Shown here piece by piece: positions 63,351 through 64,000 of a stretch of 64,000 nucleotides of DNA. Position 1 is the stretch's first letter. Every line of letters starts with the position of its first letter. The DNA comes from Saccharibacillus sp. JS10 (GTDB lineage Bacteria > Bacillota > Bacilli > Paenibacillales > Paenibacillaceae): positions 310,001 to 374,000 of the forward strand of contig NZ_JANFNS010000002.1 in assembly GCF_024436065.1 (NCBI RefSeq). The letters are read 5' to 3'. The notes below the pieces were generated by a model. That model ran no database searches, was not told the origin of the DNA, and saw only the letters and a program-made list of their open reading frames with translations. The translations under genes were made by a program, and so were the position numbers.

Positions 63351-64000
63351 GTGCCGAAAAAAACAAGGTTTAATATTGGCGCAAAAATACTGGCGGGGTA
63401 TTTGTTCATTTTGATTTGTTTAGGATTATCGCTGTTGGCGGTTTCTTCTCAAGTCCGAAGTTTGCAAGAAGCCAATGCTTTTATTAGCGAGCATGATATT
63501 GCGGTACACGATGAATTAAGCGTCTTGCAAAAAAACGTCTTGGATATGGAGACGGGTCAACGCGGCTATCTGCTTACCGGCGACCGCGATTATCTCCAGC
63601 CCTATACAACAGGGCGCAGTGAATGGGAAACGACATATAGCCGCTTGTATGAATTGGTCGGCGACAATGCGGCTCAACAACAAACGCTCAGTTTGATTCG
63701 CGCGAATATCGAAAGTTGGATTACCGAGATGGGCGATCGTACAATCGCGCTGAAAAGCGAAGGACGAGAAGCCGATATGCTCGCTTTCTATACCGGAGAT
63801 GCAGGGAAGCGGGAGATGGATCAGCTACGCGTACAATTCGATTCGTTTCGCGATACCGAGCAGCGGTTGACCGATGCTCGGGTTGCCGAATTGAAAGCCG
63901 ATAGCGACCGGATGATCTATGCCATGATCGGTCTATGGGCGTTGGTCGGAATCGTCTCGATTATTGCTGCGCTTGCGATTGCACGCAATATTTCCAAAAC
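63351..64000 (+). CDS. CHASE3-domain signalling protein, probably chemoreceptor or kinase (3' end outside window)
   Basis: The visible 216 residues have a membrane helix (about 11-31), a helical extracellular domain with the CHASE3 marks (LQKNVLDMETGQRGYLLTGDRDYLQPY, about 60-86), a second helix (about 190-210) and the beginning of a HAMP-like region. The output domain (MCP, histidine kinase or diguanylate cyclase) lies past the right edge. GGAGGG is seven bases before GTG 63351 and only one base before ATG 63345, so the GTG is preferred. Confidence 0.8.
   Translation, partial: MPKKTRFNIGAKILAGYLFILICLGLSLLAVSSQVRSLQEANAFISEHDIAVHDELSVLQKNVLDMETGQRGYLLTGDRDYLQPYTTGRSEWETTYSRLYELVGDNAAQQQTLSLIRANIESWITEMGDRTIALKSEGREADMLAFYTGDAGKREMDQLRVQFDSFRDTEQRLTDARVAELKADSDRMIYAMIGLWALVGIVSIIAALAIARNISK

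Overview
The window reads as chromosomal DNA of a Gram-positive, endospore-former-type bacterium, most likely Paenibacillaceae (Paenibacillus or Saccharibacillus-like). The reasons are mid-GC coding sequence with strong AAGGAGG-type ribosome binding sites, frequent TTG/GTG starts, many hairpin-plus-T-run terminators, lipobox lipoproteins, a class Ib NrdIEF reductase, a YqjM/NamA-type flavin oxidoreductase and a Vpr-like secreted subtilase. No rRNA, tRNA, intact insertion sequence or prophage was recognised.

Layout. 1-7 kb: a truncated membrane protein, a MazG-like pyrophosphohydrolase overlapping a phospholipase-D/superfamily-2 helicase (possible defence pair), three exported or membrane-anchored unknowns and a glycine/D-amino-acid-oxidase-like flavoprotein. 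7-11.7 kb: an AT-rich spacer, then a peptide-type ABC importer (binding lipoprotein and two permeases, no ATPases). 12-22.5 kb: DUF418 protein, an McrB-like AAA+ GTPase, MarR regulator with NamA, photolyase, dipeptidase and a DUF2357/PD-(D/E)XK nuclease, so an McrBC-like pair is split by about 5.4 kb. 23-26 kb: TPP riboswitch, tenA, thiD and a metallophosphoesterase. 26.4-27.3 kb: a type I-C-like CRISPR array of 12 repeats with leader and no cas genes. 27.5-36.9 kb: lipoprotein, chemoreceptor, YkgJ protein, cyclophilin, AIM24 protein, subtilase, quinone-oxidoreductase-like enzyme. 37-43.4 kb: nrdIEF, acetyltransferase, gpmA, lipoprotein. 43.7-55.3 kb: unknowns, MBL hydrolase, Lrp regulator, a large methyltransferase, M50-like peptidase, DUF1232 protein, fructokinase, an autoregulated XRE/DUF6442 pair, and a GH2 beta-mannosidase. 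55.3-64 kb: acidic protein, MFS exporter, pdxK, a 7TM histidine kinase, and a RiPP-like locus.

Two things stand out. First, 60962-62316 (minus strand) holds a class I isoprenoid-synthase-like enzyme (ComQ-like) followed by a 90-residue precursor that has a nitrile-hydratase-type (NHLP) leader and a short tail with one tryptophan five residues from the C-terminus, as in ComX pheromones. It ends convergently with a multi-TM histidine kinase. I infer a ComQX-like prenylated peptide signal using an NHLP leader. Second, five copies of a 110-165 bp intergenic palindromic element (about 11.8, 17.0, 17.4, 27.4 and 50.3 kb) share conserved strands, while their outer and inner stems change sequence yet keep pairing. 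That covariation suggests selection for a folded RNA or DNA structure.

All functional names rest on reading motifs by eye; no database search was run.
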